39,317 bases of DNA from a virus. The notes beneath the pieces are model-generated. The model had not been told where the DNA came from and did not search any database. It was given only the letters and a program-made list of their open reading frames with translations. The stretch covers positions 1 through 39,317 of IMG/VR virus record IMGVR_UViG_3300030104_001243. One strand, given 5' to 3'. The position numbers and the translations under genes were made by a program. Positions 1-6,598 of this stretch are shown piece by piece; position 1 is the first letter of the stretch, and every line of letters begins with the position of its first letter.

Positions 1-312
1 CTTGAGTGCATTTATCGTCTTCAGAATTACTTGGGCTCTCATCTGCACTCCAAATTTTCTAGCGATTGTCCTAACATGAACCTTCGCCGTGTTCTCAGTT
101 ATCTGTAACCTTTTTGCAATGTCACCGTTAGTAGCTGATCGACAAAGCATTTGGATAACCCCATGTTGCTTCGTCGTAAAACCTGCAAGCACAACCTCTG
201 GCCTTTCGTCTGCATCCACAACTTGTGAACTAGCTTGTCTTGTTGCAAGTCCATTACTTAGCTTATCTATCAGATTATCTATCTTCCACTCTATTCTATC
301 TAGTTGTTTCAT
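1..312 (-). CDS. LuxR-type (GerE) helix-turn-helix regulator, 3' end cut by window edge
   Basis: Reading leftward from the ATG at 312 gives 104 codons with no stop before the window edge. Residues about 45-104 match a GerE/LuxR DNA-binding domain: a segment beginning GFTTKQHGVIQML, then the recognition region GDIAKRLQITENTAKVHVRT and ARKFGV. Only a few residues are probably missing. The N-terminal 40 residues are a short charged, coiled-coil-like segment; there is no autoinducer-binding or receiver domain, so this is a solo DNA-binding protein. AGGAG lies just upstream of the ATG, and the start overlaps the stop of a 32-codon upstream ORF (ATGA), so translation is probably coupled. A promoter with a palindrome lies about 260 bp upstream. 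It is likely a phage transcription regulator; the target is unknown. Confidence 0.85.
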   Translation of the reverse strand, partial: MKQLDRIEWKIDNLIDKLSNGLATRQASSQVVDADERPEVVLAGFTTKQHGVIQMLCRSATNGDIAKRLQITENTAKVHVRTIARKFGVQMRAQVILKTINALK

Positions 313-407
313 AGTACTGAACTCCTATGAAGTTGACGTAGATTTTTTCCGAAAGCATACTTACCATAGAGGCTTCCTTTATTTCTTGTATTGAATAATA
401 CATTCAT
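309..407 (-). CDS. 32-aa leader-like ORF upstream of the LuxR-type gene
   Basis: Manual translation from the ATG at 407 gives a 32-residue basic peptide (starts MNVLFNTRNKGSLYGKY) whose TGA overlaps the ATG of the LuxR-type gene. A good ribosome-binding site (ATAGGAGA) precedes it. No family is recognised. Its size and coupling suggest a leader that sets translation of the regulator, but it could also be chance. It overlaps the 3' end of another small ORF by 29 nt in a different frame. Confidence 0.4.
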   Translation of the reverse strand: MNVLFNTRNKGSLYGKYAFGKNLRQLHRSSVL

Positions 408-522
408 TTTTTTCTCCTATTAAATTATGTTGTAATCTAATAGTTTTATTCTTTGCCAGAAGACCCATGCAACGTCGCCTTGATTTCCTTCTGTCGGCAA
501 TGTATATTATATTTGTAAACAT
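379..522 (-). CDS. 47-aa basic hypothetical protein
   Basis: ATG at 522 preceded by GGAG at 8 nt spacing; 47 residues starting MFTNIIYIADRRKSRRR, rich in Lys and Arg (a run RRKSRRR near the N terminus). No family is recognised. It would be the first ORF after the promoter at 577-605. It overlaps the following 32-aa ORF, so one of the two may be spurious; the ribosome-binding site is the only positive support. Confidence 0.35.
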   Translation of the reverse strand: MFTNIIYIADRRKSRRRCMGLLAKNKTIRLQHNLIGEKNECIIQYKK

Positions 523-566
523 TTAACTATCTCCACTATTAGAATTTCTTACTGCTCTACTCAAAC

Positions 567-584
567 TGTATAGTATCCTATACA
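567..584. repeat. 18-bp operator-like palindrome on the -10 element
   Basis: Perfect inverted repeat TGTATAG-N4-CTATACA (567-573 and 578-584). It overlaps the -10 hexamer of the promoter just upstream of the LuxR-type gene, the usual place for a repressor operator. GerE-type proteins bind dyad sites of about this size, so autoregulation is a natural inference but is not shown. Confidence 0.55.
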
Positions 585-605
585 CACCGAATACACCACT
601 GTCAA
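577..605 (-). promoter_or_regulatory. sigma70-type promoter for the LuxR-type gene
   Basis: On the minus strand a perfect -35 TTGACA (605-600) is followed after exactly 17 bp by TATAGG (582-577), four of six matches to the -10 consensus. Transcription would start near 570 and run leftward through the 47-aa and 32-aa ORFs into the LuxR-type gene. An 18-bp palindrome covers the -10 element. Confidence 0.6.
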
Positions 606-631
606 GACTATTTCGGTTACGTTCAATTTAA

Positions 632-1087
632 CTACTTATTAAAGTGTTTATCACACCACCTATTAAGATCGTTCCAATTCGTCTTCGAATCTGGACTATT
701 AAATTGAGGTGATAAATTTTTCAAATCATTGTATCTATTACCTACTAAATCAGCACAATCCGTGTTATCTCTGACACACACTACATACGTCTTATCTTTC
801 ATTATGATAATCAACTCACCCTCATCTACTGTAGTGTAATCCTTCACCATTGTTCCTTCAATCCTTGCAATCATTGTCTTCTTCGGATCGAAACCAGTAA
901 TGTGCTTGAAGCTGGCATTCCTCCAAGACGGCCTCCACCCCCTGGCTTTCTTAGGCTTACTCGTCTGGCTAGGCAACAAGTTATCCTTCATTAACTTCTC
1001 GCCTAGCTGGTTGTATATAGTAACCCTTTGATCGTCTGCCAGACCATCAAAGATCGTGTGTATTTTATCGTAGAATTTCTGGATCAT
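632..1087 (-). CDS. hypothetical protein, 151 aa
   Basis: Last gene of the leftward operon. The start overlaps the upstream gene's stop (TAATG) and GGGGGA precedes it. The N-terminal half is helical and basic with a Trp-rich patch (ARGWRPSWRN, residues about 48-57); the second half looks like alternating strands (ARIEGTMV, GELIIIMKDKTYVVCV). No family is recognised. No terminator is visible after the stop; the LuxR-unit promoter begins 27 bp downstream. Confidence 0.75.
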   Translation of the reverse strand: MIQKFYDKIHTIFDGLADDQRVTIYNQLGEKLMKDNLLPSQTSKPKKARGWRPSWRNASFKHITGFDPKKTMIARIEGTMVKDYTTVDEGELIIIMKDKTYVVCVRDNTDCADLVGNRYNDLKNLSPQFNSPDSKTNWNDLNRWCDKHFNK

Positions 1088-1311
1088 TATTCCCCCTTTA
1101 CCAAAACACGAGATAAGATTTCTTCTACCTCGTCACAGATCTGACAATAATGAGTGCTACCCTGATAGCTTTCTACTGATGTAAAATCCTCATACTCTAT
1201 ACGACTCCCATCATCATTGTGAGTTTTTCTGTCAGGGAAAAGTTTATTCTCAACATAGCTTGCTAATTCAGAATAAAGTTCCACCCATTCTTCACTTTTA
1301 ATTTTAGTCAT
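1087..1311 (-). CDS. hypothetical protein, 74 aa
   Basis: Acidic small protein with a helical N terminus (EEWVELYSELASYVENKLF) and a CQIC pair near residue 58. The ATG at 1311 is chosen over the one at 1317 because AAGGAG sits 7 nt before 1311 but only 1 nt before 1317. The stop overlaps the start of the 151-aa gene. Function unknown. Confidence 0.7.
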   Translation of the reverse strand: MTKIKSEEWVELYSELASYVENKLFPDRKTHNDDGSRIEYEDFTSVESYQGSTHYCQICDEVEEILSRVLVKGE

Positions 1312-1313
1312 AC

Positions 1314-1544
1314 TCATTCTCCTTCCTTCAACTGTTGCATTGTATCTGCATTGGCTTTTAATACTTGATAGCTTTCTTCACCATGTCCGTCTGATGAACA
1401 CATCCAACATGAGCATAGACGCAAGTGGTCTGCTATTCTTCCGTAGTTAAAATCGTCACCATAGGTTTTACCTATCTGACTTCGCTTTGCTTTATCTATT
1501 GCACGTTCTCTCTGTGAGCGTCTGAATGCTCTATCCCTCATCAT
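1314..1544 (-). CDS. hypothetical basic protein with Cys cluster, 76 aa
   Basis: Strongly basic N terminus (RRSQRERAIDKAKRSQ) followed by LCSCWMC at about residues 43-49, with His at 54, a possible metal-binding knuckle. It overlaps the 3' end of the Zn-ribbon gene by 14 nt and is followed by the 74-aa gene. Nucleic-acid binding is possible from composition alone; no family is recognised. Confidence 0.65.
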   Translation of the reverse strand: MMRDRAFRRSQRERAIDKAKRSQIGKTYGDDFNYGRIADHLRLCSCWMCSSDGHGEESYQVLKANADTMQQLKEGE

Positions 1545-1755
1545 TCTCTTTCCCTTCCTTAATTACTTTGCCCCACCTTCTGTGTGGCAATCCCTTTTCC
1601 TCTAACCAATTACGAAATTTCTTTGTAGGTTCTGGCACTTGGCATACCTCACCCTGACAGCAGTCATCGACATTTGATTTGCACATGGGACATTGGTAAT
1701 GCCCATGCACAAAAACTAAACTCACCACACTCTGGCATCGAGGACATCTAGTCAT
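1531..1755 (-). CDS. small Zn-ribbon protein, 74 aa
   Basis: The N terminus carries CPRC (residues 4-7) and CPMC (22-25), the two CxxC knuckles of a zinc ribbon, with His at 18 and 20 between them and further Cys at 32, 33 and 38. The C-terminal half is basic (FRNWLEEKGLPHRRWGK). AAGGAG lies 6 nt before the ATG. Zinc-ribbon proteins this small are usually nucleic-acid or protein adaptors; no specific role can be read. Confidence 0.75.
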   Translation of the reverse strand: MTRCPRCQSVVSLVFVHGHYQCPMCKSNVDDCCQGEVCQVPEPTKKFRNWLEEKGLPHRRWGKVIKEGKENDEG

Positions 1756-2027
1756 GTCTTCTCCTTCAGTCTGTCTCTGTATTGCTGACTCTCAAACTCG
1801 TTCAATAAAGTTTTGGCTTTCTGATCCCCACGATTTGCCATGTCTCGTAAGTAACTCCTCAAATCATCATCCAATTCGTAAGAAGACATTTGGGTATTAA
1901 AAGTCTGTCTCACTTGGTTAACATAGTTATAACTACAACCCACTCTATCTGCTATATATCCGCTAGGCATATTAGGGGTTCTTGATAGTATATCCCTCAC
2001 CTTATCTCTTTTATTCTGCTTCTTCAT
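1752..2027 (-). CDS. putative helix-turn-helix DNA-binding protein, 91 aa
   Basis: Residues about 8-42 have the pattern of a winged or homeodomain-like HTH: DKVRDILSRTPNMPSGYIAD then a second helix VGCSYNYVNQVRQ. The C-terminal half is a charged helix. GAGGTG lies 7 nt upstream and the start overlaps the upstream stop (ATGA). Probably a small transcription factor of the operon; target unknown. Confidence 0.7.
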   Translation of the reverse strand: MKKQNKRDKVRDILSRTPNMPSGYIADRVGCSYNYVNQVRQTFNTQMSSYELDDDLRSYLRDMANRGDQKAKTLLNEFESQQYRDRLKEKT

Positions 2028-2308
2028 GTCTTCACCTCAAAATTTAATCCAGTGTATGCTGGTATTGGTTCACTTGTATCAACATTGCTAACCTCGACAG
2101 TGACCCTACCATCTTCGTCAACTGCAATGTAATTGACATCCCACGCTACCTTTATCAAAGCCTCGTTCAATTCATCCCACGTCATGTATCTAGTCTCCTT
2201 ATTATTGGCATGATCTTTCTCTGATCTAACTGCCGTATGTTTTTCTTTCGAACTGCCTTCCCAACCTTCAACCAGAACTGCATGTTCCATCGTCTGCGTG
2301 GATACCAT
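2024..2308 (-). CDS. hypothetical protein, 94 aa
   Basis: Unrecognised; mostly polar N-terminal half, then a helix (MTWDELNEALIKVAW) and two short strands. The ATG at 2308 is preferred because GGAG sits 8 nt upstream; a GTG at 2317 would directly abut the GGAG. It follows the CobT-like gene by 39 nt. Confidence 0.6.
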   Translation of the reverse strand: MVSTQTMEHAVLVEGWEGSSKEKHTAVRSEKDHANNKETRYMTWDELNEALIKVAWDVNYIAVDEDGRVTVEVSNVDTSEPIPAYTGLNFEVKT

Positions 2309-2347
2309 TGCATCCACTCCAGACGGACAACTGTCTTCGGTTTCTTT

Positions 2348-4375
2348 TTAAGCGACTGCATCTCTAACCTTCAGCAAGTCTTTGTTGTCAACTTCGTATC
2401 TCTCGCCAAGCAGTGCCTTGGCTAACTTGCTGATGGCAGTCTTCTCTAACTCCTCAAGGTCATAGACAACCACATAGTCTGGGTAATATTGCCTAACTGA
2501 ACTATCCATTATCCCTATTCCAATACACTCAACTCCACTCTTGATAGCTTGATCGACTGCATATCTGACATGGTCATATCTGCTCATCAAGTTCCCCATG
2601 TCAAATTGCTGTGCTGTGGGAGAACCGTCGGAAAGAACCATCATAACTTTCCTCTTCTCTGGTTGCTCATTCAACCTATGCAAAGCCCAGAGTATAGCCT
2701 CACCATCCACGTTATTGTCACCAGTACAATAACGCATATTACCTATCGAATTCTTGGCTCTGTTCAAAGGTTCATTGAATTCCTTGAAGACATAATGTCT
2801 TAGTGGTTGTATTCTACCCCAACTATTCTGACATTCTTCTGGTGATAGATATCTCCTACCATTCCTAGTAGTAAACCCTAGTATCTCATATCGAACTTGC
2901 GTTCTCTCTACTGCTTCGGCTAAAGCAATAACAATCTTCTGAGCAAGGTGAACTTTACTCCCACCCATAGAGCCCGACATATCTATCAGTATGGTAAAGG
3001 CAGTATCCATGTCTGGTATTTCTTCCTTCTCCTTGTAGACATTTGGCTGACAATTATATGCGGCAACCAGACGCTTGCTATCCAGACGACCAGTCTCTCG
3101 TCCGTGATCCCAACCTCTATTCATGTGGGCAGACAGGGCTCTCTCTAACTTTCGTCTGATAACATTGGGAGTACCTATCATACTACCAATTTCTCTTTGA
3201 TAAATTTCCTCACCATCCACATCATTCATCCTTGACGCTTCACTTGAATTGTGTCCTGAGTGTCTTGTGATTACCTTGTCTTTAGCAGTACTCAACACTC
3301 TGTATTGATTACCTCCTCCATCATTGAGATGTGCATCACCGACTGTATTCTCGACTGCCTTGTTCAGGTCAGTCGTCTGGACATCGTGGCTTCCCCATAA
3401 GCCACCACCTCCTACTGCGTCCGTATCCACCTTATCATCTTTGTTATCATCTTCTTCTCTATCTCCAGCACCTTCCTTGCTTGACTGTTCTGTCGATTGA
3501 GTTTCGTCAGCACCTTTATCTTTCTCATCACACTGCCCTTCTCCCTTTGAAGATCCATCATCTCCTTCTGTTTTTGGTGTGTTTTGATCTGTACCTTTGT
3601 CTTCTCCCTCTCCACTATCGGCATCGCCGTCTCCCTTGTTTGTTTCATCTCCATGAGGATCATCTTGGTCTGGTGTACCTTGTCCGTCACCATCACCCTT
3701 GTTATCTTCTGGCTCTGGCTTCCTCTTCTCAGCTTCCTTCATCACCTCATCGTAAATCTTCTTGGCTAACTTATGATTGTCTGCGGTGTTCTTACTCTTC
3801 TCAATCTCCTTGACCCAACCCTCTATCCTTTTTCTCAGGTCATCATCTAATAGTGCCTGACATTCGGCAGTGTTCTCGATACCAGCATAGTCCTTTCTGC
3901 CTTCCCATGTTATCGCCACTGGTAGTATTGCCATCCAATCTTTGGCTATCTTGTCTGCGTCTTTCATATCCTTGAACTCACCATTGACGGCAGACGCAAC
4001 GGCAGACAAGTTCTTCTCACTCCCTGGATATTCCTTCATAACTCTTTTCTCTAGCCAGACATCCTCGATGCCATTGCCAAGACCAAACATAAAATCATCT
4101 CTCGTTCCGTCTGGTTTCGTGCAATGCTCTTCAGCAAATTTCTTTACTGCCTTGAAGTCTGTGTGTCTTACATGACCTGCTTCGTGGTCTGTGTATCCAC
4201 GCATGATGTTGACTGACTTATCATTAATATCAATACCACTTGATATACTTGGTAAGTTAATATTGTTTCCGTCTGTGTAAGCACCATTGCCACTAAACAC
4301 CACACGCACCTTGGACTTACGTCCAAAGATGCCTGATGTCTCACTCATTTCGTGTGTAAATAATTCTGATTTCAT
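2348..4375 (-). CDS. CobT-like VWA-domain protein with HExxH-like site
   Basis: 675 residues. N-terminal domain (1-215) with HEAGH at 64-68 and NGIEDVWLE at 101-109, resembling a gluzincin-type zinc site with H64, H68 and E104 as candidate ligands. Residues about 217-320 are a very acidic, low-complexity linker (Asp/Glu/Gly/Lys). The C-terminal third (about 455-650) is a von Willebrand A domain: MIDAS DMSGS at 465-469, Thr551, and VLSDGS with D583. This order (helical/metal domain, acidic linker, VWA) is that of CobT, the VWA subunit of aerobic cobalt chelatase. GGAGG precedes the start, which overlaps the upstream stop (ATGA). With the AAA+ partner at 6598-8442 it forms a MoxR/VWA-like pair. 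No CobN is visible, so cobalt insertion is doubtful; the substrate is unknown. Confidence 0.85.
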   Translation of the reverse strand: MKSELFTHEMSETSGIFGRKSKVRVVFSGNGAYTDGNNINLPSISSGIDINDKSVNIMRGYTDHEAGHVRHTDFKAVKKFAEEHCTKPDGTRDDFMFGLGNGIEDVWLEKRVMKEYPGSEKNLSAVASAVNGEFKDMKDADKIAKDWMAILPVAITWEGRKDYAGIENTAECQALLDDDLRKRIEGWVKEIEKSKNTADNHKLAKKIYDEVMKEAEKRKPEPEDNKGDGDGQGTPDQDDPHGDETNKGDGDADSGEGEDKGTDQNTPKTEGDDGSSKGEGQCDEKDKGADETQSTEQSSKEGAGDREEDDNKDDKVDTDAVGGGGLWGSHDVQTTDLNKAVENTVGDAHLNDGGGNQYRVLSTAKDKVITRHSGHNSSEASRMNDVDGEEIYQREIGSMIGTPNVIRRKLERALSAHMNRGWDHGRETGRLDSKRLVAAYNCQPNVYKEKEEIPDMDTAFTILIDMSGSMGGSKVHLAQKIVIALAEAVERTQVRYEILGFTTRNGRRYLSPEECQNSWGRIQPLRHYVFKEFNEPLNRAKNSIGNMRYCTGDNNVDGEAILWALHRLNEQPEKRKVMMVLSDGSPTAQQFDMGNLMSRYDHVRYAVDQAIKSGVECIGIGIMDSSVRQYYPDYVVVYDLEELEKTAISKLAKALLGERYEVDNKDLLKVRDAVA

Positions 4376-4575
4376 TTAGTCCTCCATCCCACGACTAGAA
4401 AATCTATGTCGGTAAAATCATGTTTGTCTAAAGTCCCCTCTGGTAAATATTCAGCTATTGAATGGTGCGATTTACCACCGAACCAAGCCGCACCATTTTC
4501 AGACTCCATAGGTTTCCACAGTGTCTTGGTCTTGAGCATCTTCATAAATGCTTTGCTTATTTCCTCATCCGTCAT
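4372..4575 (-). CDS. hypothetical protein, 67 aa
   Basis: Small protein with a helical N terminus (TDEEISKAFMKMLK) and a Trp/Gly-rich middle (WKPMESENGAAWFGG). The ATG at 4575 is chosen because GGGAG is 7 nt upstream; the ATG at 4581 is too close to it. Its TGA overlaps the CobT-like start, so the two are translationally coupled. No family is recognised. Confidence 0.65.
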   Translation of the reverse strand: MTDEEISKAFMKMLKTKTLWKPMESENGAAWFGGKSHHSIAEYLPEGTLDKHDFTDIDFLVVGWRTK

Positions 4576-4753
4576 TCTCATTCTCCCATAATCTAATTGA
4601 TGTCAGCAAACCTTCAGCAAGTTGCTTTCTACCGAATAATAGATCAGGTGACTCGGCATCATTTGATAACCATTCTTCGTATTGATTAACCTCATCTCGA
4701 AGCAACTCTTTAACTTTCTCTAATATGACTGACCGCCTAATATCATTGTTCAT
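4565..4753 (-). CDS. hypothetical protein, 62 aa, paralogue of the gene at 5084-5272
   Basis: Helical acidic protein: ILEKVKELLRDEVNQYEEWL, then FGRKQLAEGLLTSIRLWENEN. The same plan (KVK-x2-L-x3-EV, then GR-x2-(L/V)AE-LL-x2-I-x2-WE-x-EN) occurs in the 62-aa product of 5084-5272, so the two are tandem paralogues separated by one unrelated gene. The ATG at 4753 is favoured because it lies 2 nt after the upstream stop and has GAGAGG upstream. Function unknown. Confidence 0.65.
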   Translation of the reverse strand: MNNDIRRSVILEKVKELLRDEVNQYEEWLSNDAESPDLLFGRKQLAEGLLTSIRLWENENDG

Positions 4754-4755
4754 TC

Positions 4756-5091
4756 TCAATACCCTCTCGCTTTCTTCCATGTCTCGTAGTATTCGTCATG
4801 GTCTTTGTAACCAAATAGCCTTGCGTCTTTATCGCTCCATAGTTCTAGTAAAATGTCCTTCGGGTGAGGAAATTTCTTATGCAATAGCAAGGCATCTTTG
4901 AGGGCATCACGATAGTTTTGTGTTGCCTCTGCTTGTGTTGCTTCTCCGTCTCTGGCTATACATTCTGGTGACGTATACCCTTCGATCTGCTCCCAACATT
5001 CCCTAGCCTCGGCTTTGGTCTTAGGAAAAGCACCTCGAACACAGTTCCATCTTGGATCGTCGCTCGGAAATATAATTTTAACTCTACCCAT
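4756..5091 (-). CDS. hypothetical protein, 111 aa
   Basis: Starts MGRVKIIFPSDDPRW; the ATG overlaps the upstream stop (ATGGGTAG) and follows a GGGAG. The middle is Ala/Glu-rich helical (residues about 45-70), and the C terminus has a Tyr/Trp-rich patch (LFGYKDHDEYYETWKKARGY). No family is recognised. It is sandwiched between the two paralogous 62-aa genes. Confidence 0.65.
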   Translation of the reverse strand: MGRVKIIFPSDDPRWNCVRGAFPKTKAEARECWEQIEGYTSPECIARDGEATQAEATQNYRDALKDALLLHKKFPHPKDILLELWSDKDARLFGYKDHDEYYETWKKARGY

Positions 5092-5272
5092 TCTCTTTCT
5101 CCCATTCATCAATTAGATTGAGCAAACTCTCGGCAACCTCATGTCTGCCAACACATATCTCTTCATCAGTAGTTATTAAAACATCTTCACCATTCTCGTA
5201 GGCATCAACAATTTCTTGATGCTCTTTGACCTCATTCTTTAGCCAGTCTTTTACTTTATTCATTACTGTCAT
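5084..5272 (-). CDS. hypothetical protein, 62 aa, paralogue of the gene at 4565-4753
   Basis: Acidic helical protein: KVKDWLKNEVKEHQEIVDAY, then CVGRHEVAESLLNLIDEWEKEN. It aligns by eye over its whole length with the 4565-4753 product. GGAG precedes the ATG at 5272, and the gene overlaps the upstream gene by 17 nt. No family is recognised. Confidence 0.65.
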   Translation of the reverse strand: MTVMNKVKDWLKNEVKEHQEIVDAYENGEDVLITTDEEICVGRHEVAESLLNLIDEWEKENG

Positions 5273-5816
5273 TCTTATCTCCCTTCATCACTACCTTGTA
5301 ATGCTTGTGACCTTCACCTACTCTGAACACATATTCATCTTCCAATATGTCCTTGAGAAACCAATGGAAATCCTTCCTTATACTAGGTGCTCCTTCTTCA
5401 TCGTGCTTCCCTTTGAATATGAAACCTGCACCCTCCATGATGTCGTTGAAATAGGTAGTCATAAGCCTGACCATTAACTCGTAGTCTTCTGAGTTTATGA
5501 TCGCATCATCACCCCTGATAAATACTTTGCTCATTACATCCCTCAGTACTGCAACCATCTTTGGCTTCTGTGCTACATGAGGGGTCATTATATGTGGATA
5601 CATCTGAGCATACTCATCAGACGTTGTGATCTTCCGATCAAACTTTCTCGGTATTGACGGCTTGTAAGGTGTTGTCTTTGTTCTGGCTCTGCCAGTACTA
5701 ATACCAGACCTTCGAGACGGCTGATGCAAAGGCATCTCCGTCTGGGTATCTGTCTCTGTCTTGATGCCCATGTCGTTGAGCATCGTGGATGCTATCGCTT
5801 TATCTGAATCGCTCAT
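5256..5816 (-). CDS. hypothetical protein, 186 aa
   Basis: The N-terminal 60 residues are polar and basic (SRRSGISTGRARTKTTPYKP) and probably disordered. Residues 65-186 look like a compact alpha/beta domain with aromatic helices (YELMVRLMTTYFNDIM, FHWFLKDILEDEYVFRVG). No family is recognised. It overlaps the upstream Zn-finger gene's stop and the downstream paralogue's start, consistent with one operon. Confidence 0.7.
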   Translation of the reverse strand: MSDSDKAIASTMLNDMGIKTETDTQTEMPLHQPSRRSGISTGRARTKTTPYKPSIPRKFDRKITTSDEYAQMYPHIMTPHVAQKPKMVAVLRDVMSKVFIRGDDAIINSEDYELMVRLMTTYFNDIMEGAGFIFKGKHDEEGAPSIRKDFHWFLKDILEDEYVFRVGEGHKHYKVVMKGDKNDSNE

Positions 5817-6090
5817 TCATTTTCCTCTCTATTACTTGAGTTATTATGTTTACGAGGCCGTCAGATAACCCAACGCCTTCGATCTTTTCTCGTTCTTTGT
5901 CTGCCCACTCAATGATGTGTCCACCTCGGTTACAAGGGCATTCGTCTGGTATCTCATCGTCTCCAAGACACGCAGACCATTCCAATCCACATTCTGTGCA
6001 TGTATATCTGCCGTTAATCTCCTTTATTGTGTTAGGAAATACCTTGGCAAACACTTCATCGAGTATGTTTTCCATCTGCAACTCAGTCAT
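5800..6090 (-). CDS. small Zn-finger-like protein, 96 aa
   Basis: Residues 31-34 CTEC and 51-53 CPC, with His58, give a C-x2-C-x16-C-x-C-x4-H arrangement typical of a small zinc-binding module. Flanking segments are helical. GGAAGG precedes the ATG, which overlaps the stop of the 111-aa gene at 6087-6422. Role unknown. Confidence 0.7.
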   Translation of the reverse strand: MTELQMENILDEVFAKVFPNTIKEINGRYTCTECGLEWSACLGDDEIPDECPCNRGGHIIEWADKEREKIEGVGLSDGLVNIITQVIERKMNERFR

Positions 6091-6422
6091 GCCACCTTCC
6101 TAAGTTCTTTGGGTAACATCATAGGAGTTTGTGTCACAGTCATAGCTTTAGTGTGAGAATCACCTGCTATAGAGGTAAACAATAGGTAGTCTCCTATACT
6201 TGCAATGTTCTTGAGGTTCTTGATGCTCATGCGTTTGTCACCACGCTTGGTCTTGTAGAACCTGATGGTTGTCTTACCCGTCTGTGTATATGGATCGAAG
6301 ACATCAACCGATTTGATTACTGGAAACACAAGCACTCCGAATAGTTTCAGCACATCAACCTTGGCATCAATGATATACTTATTCAGCATCGTCTCAGTTA
6401 TTTTAATGTGTGGTATCTTCAT
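6087..6422 (-). CDS. hypothetical protein, 111 aa
   Basis: The start at 6422 (MKIPHIKITETMLNKY) is chosen because GAGGAG lies just upstream and the ATG overlaps the TGA of the 59-aa gene. The sequence alternates hydrophobic strands (VLKLFGVLVFPVIKSVDVF) and basic stretches (YKTKRGDKRMSIKNLKN). No family is recognised. Confidence 0.7.
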   Translation of the reverse strand: MKIPHIKITETMLNKYIIDAKVDVLKLFGVLVFPVIKSVDVFDPYTQTGKTTIRFYKTKRGDKRMSIKNLKNIASIGDYLLFTSIAGDSHTKAMTVTQTPMMLPKELRKVA

Positions 6423-6598
6423 TCTATCTCCTCTACTTCTGTTAGTTTGAAACACAATTCATTGTCCCAAATTTCTCTTTCTTCATCCCAAGTTTCTGCA
6501 TCTTCATCTGCTATGACTACCTCTGTCGGGTGTATTCTCAACACCTCGCCATAGATCTCTTGGTCTTTAACTTTTATTCTGTCACCAACTCGTATCAT
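6419..6598 (-). CDS. hypothetical acidic protein, 59 aa
   Basis: Found by manual translation. Starts MIRVGDRIKVKDQEIYGEVL and ends in an acidic tail (DEDAETWDEEREIWDNE). The N-terminal pattern resembles a small SH3-like beta barrel, but that is only an impression. The start overlaps the AAA+ gene's stop (TAATG) and the stop overlaps the next ATG, so the AAA+ gene and downstream genes are coupled through it. Confidence 0.65.
   Translation of the reverse strand: MIRVGDRIKVKDQEIYGEVLRIHPTEVVIADEDAETWDEEREIWDNELCFKLTEVEEIE

Noticed and set aside
89-394. Rightward 101-codon ORF at the left edge
   Set aside because: It lies opposite the LuxR-type gene, which has a clear domain and ribosome-binding site; the rightward reading has neither.
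3331-3813. Long rightward ORF rich in Leu/His and an overlapping leftward ORF in another frame
   Set aside because: Both are shadows of the acidic low-complexity linker of the CobT-like gene.
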